Positions 6,469 through 7,645 of a stretch of 7,645 nt of DNA are shown here, piece after piece. This DNA is from DASQJJ01 sp964598355 (GTDB taxonomy: Bacteria > Patescibacteriota > Microgenomatia > Levybacterales > UBA12049). Under the pieces are notes generated by a model. It saw only the letters and a list, made by a program, of their open reading frames with translations, was not told the origin of the DNA and ran no database searches. Made by a program: the position numbers and the translations under genes. Location: the NCBI GenBank assembly GCA_964598355.1, contig CAZRBN010000060.1:1-7645 (forward strand). The letters are read 5' to 3'. Position 1 is the first letter of the stretch. Every line of letters starts with the position of its first letter.

Positions 6469-7407
6469 TCACTCCAAATCAGTGGTCGATACAAACGTAT
6501 TGGGCAGTAACCGCTTGATTTGATCAATCCCATCGGACGTAATATTTGTATGAGTAAGGTATATGCTTTGCAATTGTTTTAACTGACTAATCTCAGGAGG
6601 ATATTGACTAAGTGGATTATCTGACAAAGATACATCTTTCAAACTGGTCGTAGAGGTAATTTCGGGCGGGAACATGGAAAAGTGATTGTGCCGTAAATTG
6701 AGAATGGTAAGAGATGTGAGCATATGAAAGCCATCAGGAAGACTCGAAAGCTCGTTGTCCGCCACGCTTAAAATTGATAAATTCCGAAGGCTAGTAATAC
6801 TCGCGGGCAAAGCTTTCAAATGATTATTACTTAAGTATAAATCGGTAAGGTTTATTAACTGACCAATCTCGGGAGGCACAGAAGTAATTTGATTATCACG
6901 CATACCAATTACCTTCAGTTGCCGCAATTTTTTTATTTCTTTTGGAATCTCCGAAATTTTATTGTTTCTCAACGACAACACCTGCAAATTGACTAAATTT
7001 CCTAATTCTGGAGGAAGTGATGTGAGTTGATTGTTTCGGATTGTTAAAACCTGCAAATCATGTAATTGCCCAATTTCAGGAGGAAGACTGGTTAACTGAT
7101 TATTATCAAGTGTCAACTCAACTAAATGAGATAGTTTGAAAACACTTTTAGGGAAATCTTTTAATTGTCGATAAGAGAGATCCAACTTGCACACATTTCC
7201 TACTTCAATAAGTGCATCATCTAAATTATCATAGAGTTTTTCATTTGCACAATGCTTTTGTCCTAGACTCACTTTATTTCTATCTAGTGAGACCACCGTT
7301 GTTTGTCTTATTTGGCCTTTTCCAATTAATATGCCTAGTAGAAATGCTATCCCAATAAGCAACGTAACAATCGAGGACATTGATACTTCGAATTTGTTTT
7401 TGTTCAT
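6469..7407 (-). CDS. Membrane-anchored leucine-rich-repeat protein
   Basis: Binding or scaffold protein with no visible enzyme domain. A hydrophobic segment lies at about residues 12-29 (counting from the ATG at 7407), then a spacer with two cysteines, then nine regular 23-residue repeats and a degenerate tenth (about 71-300). The repeat pattern is LxxLxLxxNxLxxLPxxIxxLx, with clear copies such as LTSLPPEIGQL and LTSLPPELGNL. This is the common bacterial/plant-like LRR type that forms a curved solenoid for protein binding. The N-terminal helix with a single Lys/Asn-rich cytoplasmic start suggests the repeats face outward. An upstream TTG at 7416 is in frame, but the ATG is preferred; neither has a Shine-Dalgarno. 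Stop is TGA. The serine hydrolase starts 9 nt downstream, so the two may act together at the envelope. The ligand is unknown. Confidence 0.93.
   Translation of the reverse strand: MNKNKFEVSMSSIVTLLIGIAFLLGILIGKGQIRQTTVVSLDRNKVSLGQKHCANEKLYDNLDDALIEVGNVCKLDLSYRQLKDFPKSVFKLSHLVELTLDNNQLTSLPPEIGQLHDLQVLTIRNNQLTSLPPELGNLVNLQVLSLRNNKISEIPKEIKKLRQLKVIGMRDNQITSVPPEIGQLINLTDLYLSNNHLKALPASITSLRNLSILSVADNELSSLPDGFHMLTSLTILNLRHNHFSMFPPEITSTTSLKDVSLSDNPLSQYPPEISQLKQLQSIYLTHTNITSDGIDQIKRLLPNTFVSTTDLE
6472..6475 (-). promoter_or_regulatory. Ribosome binding site of the serine hydrolase, at the LRR stop
   Basis: GGAG on the minus strand abuts the TGA stop of the LRR gene (6471-6469) and lies 12 nt before the ATG at 6459. 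This arrangement suits translational coupling of the pair. Confidence 0.5.
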
Positions 7408-7416
7408 ACTTTTCAA

Positions 7417-7444
7417 GTATTAGTTGCTCTAATAGTTTTGTCAA
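7417..7444 (-). promoter_or_regulatory. Possible promoter of the LRR-serine hydrolase operon
   Basis: The minus strand has a perfect -35 TTGACA (7444-7439), then a 16-nt spacer, then TAATAC (7422-7417), a weak -10 (3 of 6). Transcription from it would begin around 7410, only a few bases before the ATG at 7407, giving an almost leaderless mRNA. This agrees with the lack of a Shine-Dalgarno, but the weak -10 keeps the call tentative. Confidence 0.35.
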
Positions 7445-7645
7445 GGTACCGGGTACTTGAACAGTGGACGTACCCAATGTGAAACAGTGTGTTGGTAGAC
7501 ATACATACTGTTCAAACTTTTTGAGATATCTACCCCATTTGCTGGACAACACCCCTCTGATTTGATCCAAAGTATAAGCAAGAATGAAGCAGATTCCATT
7601 GATGCAAGCGTGGATGATTTGCAATTACCCACCTGTACCCCATCA
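7445..7645. other. Right-edge stretch without an assignable gene
   Basis: I could not assign a gene here. On the minus strand one frame is open from the edge to a TGA at 7443-7441, giving a Cys-rich product ending in LFKYPVP that matches nothing I recognise. On the plus strand a frame is open from 7499 to the edge, encoding an ordinary-looking acidic segment (SKNEADSIDASVDDLQL) but with no ATG and only a possible TTG. Either could be the end of a gene lying beyond the window, or neither. Confidence 0.4.
7457..7515. repeat. Spaced 9-bp inverted repeat upstream of the LRR operon
   Basis: TTGAACAGT (7457-7465) and ACTGTTCAA (7507-7515) are perfect inverted copies 41 bases apart. A second, alternative pair, GGGTAC (7451-7456) and GTACCC (7470-7475), overlaps the left arm, and a GGTACC palindrome sits at 7445-7450. 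The cluster lies just upstream of the -35 candidate, where an operator or a structured transcript end could be. Chance cannot be excluded. Confidence 0.35.

Noticed and set aside
6296..6523. Plus-strand open frame across the LRR-serine hydrolase junction
   Set aside because: Antisense to the N-terminal helix and stalk of the hydrolase, with no support of its own.
6500..7200. Tandem 69-base DNA repeats
   Set aside because: They are the coding repeats of the LRR protein; synonymous sites have diverged, so there is no sign of recent duplication or a separate repeat element.
7280..7624. Minus-strand open frame of 114 codons overlapping the LRR start
   Set aside because: Overlaps about 130 bases of the firm LRR gene in another frame; its composition looks non-coding and no domain is recognisable.
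1..7645. CRISPR array, tRNA, rRNA or insertion sequence
   Set aside because: No regularly spaced direct repeats outside the LRR gene, no cloverleaf-like or rRNA sequence, and no transposase motif seen on either strand.

Overview
The window is AT-rich bacterial DNA with every recognisable gene on the minus strand, so transcription runs from the right end to the left. Short spacers, mostly small proteins, standard stops (TAA, TAG, TGA) and several start sites without a good Shine-Dalgarno sequence fit a Patescibacteria/CPR genome (perhaps Microgenomates). That is an inference from gene style, not a marker-gene assignment. A run of 10 N bases marks an assembly scaffold gap, so this is probably a metagenome-derived draft.

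In transcription order: (1) about 240 bases at the right edge with no gene I can assign, containing an inverted repeat and a possible promoter; (2) a two-gene unit of a membrane-anchored leucine-rich-repeat (LRR) protein and a membrane-anchored penicillin-binding/class A beta-lactamase-fold serine hydrolase, 9 nt apart; (3) a good sigma70-like promoter, then a DUF4118-PAS-HisKA-HATPase sensor kinase cut by the N gap, followed 21 nt later by a Nudix hydrolase; (4) a large membrane-anchored fusion of a GH5-type and a GH114-type glycoside hydrolase; (5) an OmpR-type response regulator overlapping a short-loop sensor histidine kinase that runs off the left edge.

The shared theme is the cell surface. 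Four of the seven genes encode single- or multi-pass membrane proteins with recognition (LRR), peptidoglycan-type (serine hydrolase), glycan-cleaving (GH5-GH114) or sensory functions, and the partial kinase makes a fifth. One complete two-component pair lies downstream of the glycosidase. The second kinase has no adjacent regulator and has a degenerate ATP-binding G1 box. A sensible reading is a cell-envelope/extracellular-polysaccharide interaction locus under two-component control; that link is inferred from proximity alone. The two most notable items are the GH5-GH114 fusion and the kinase with the abnormal G1 box.
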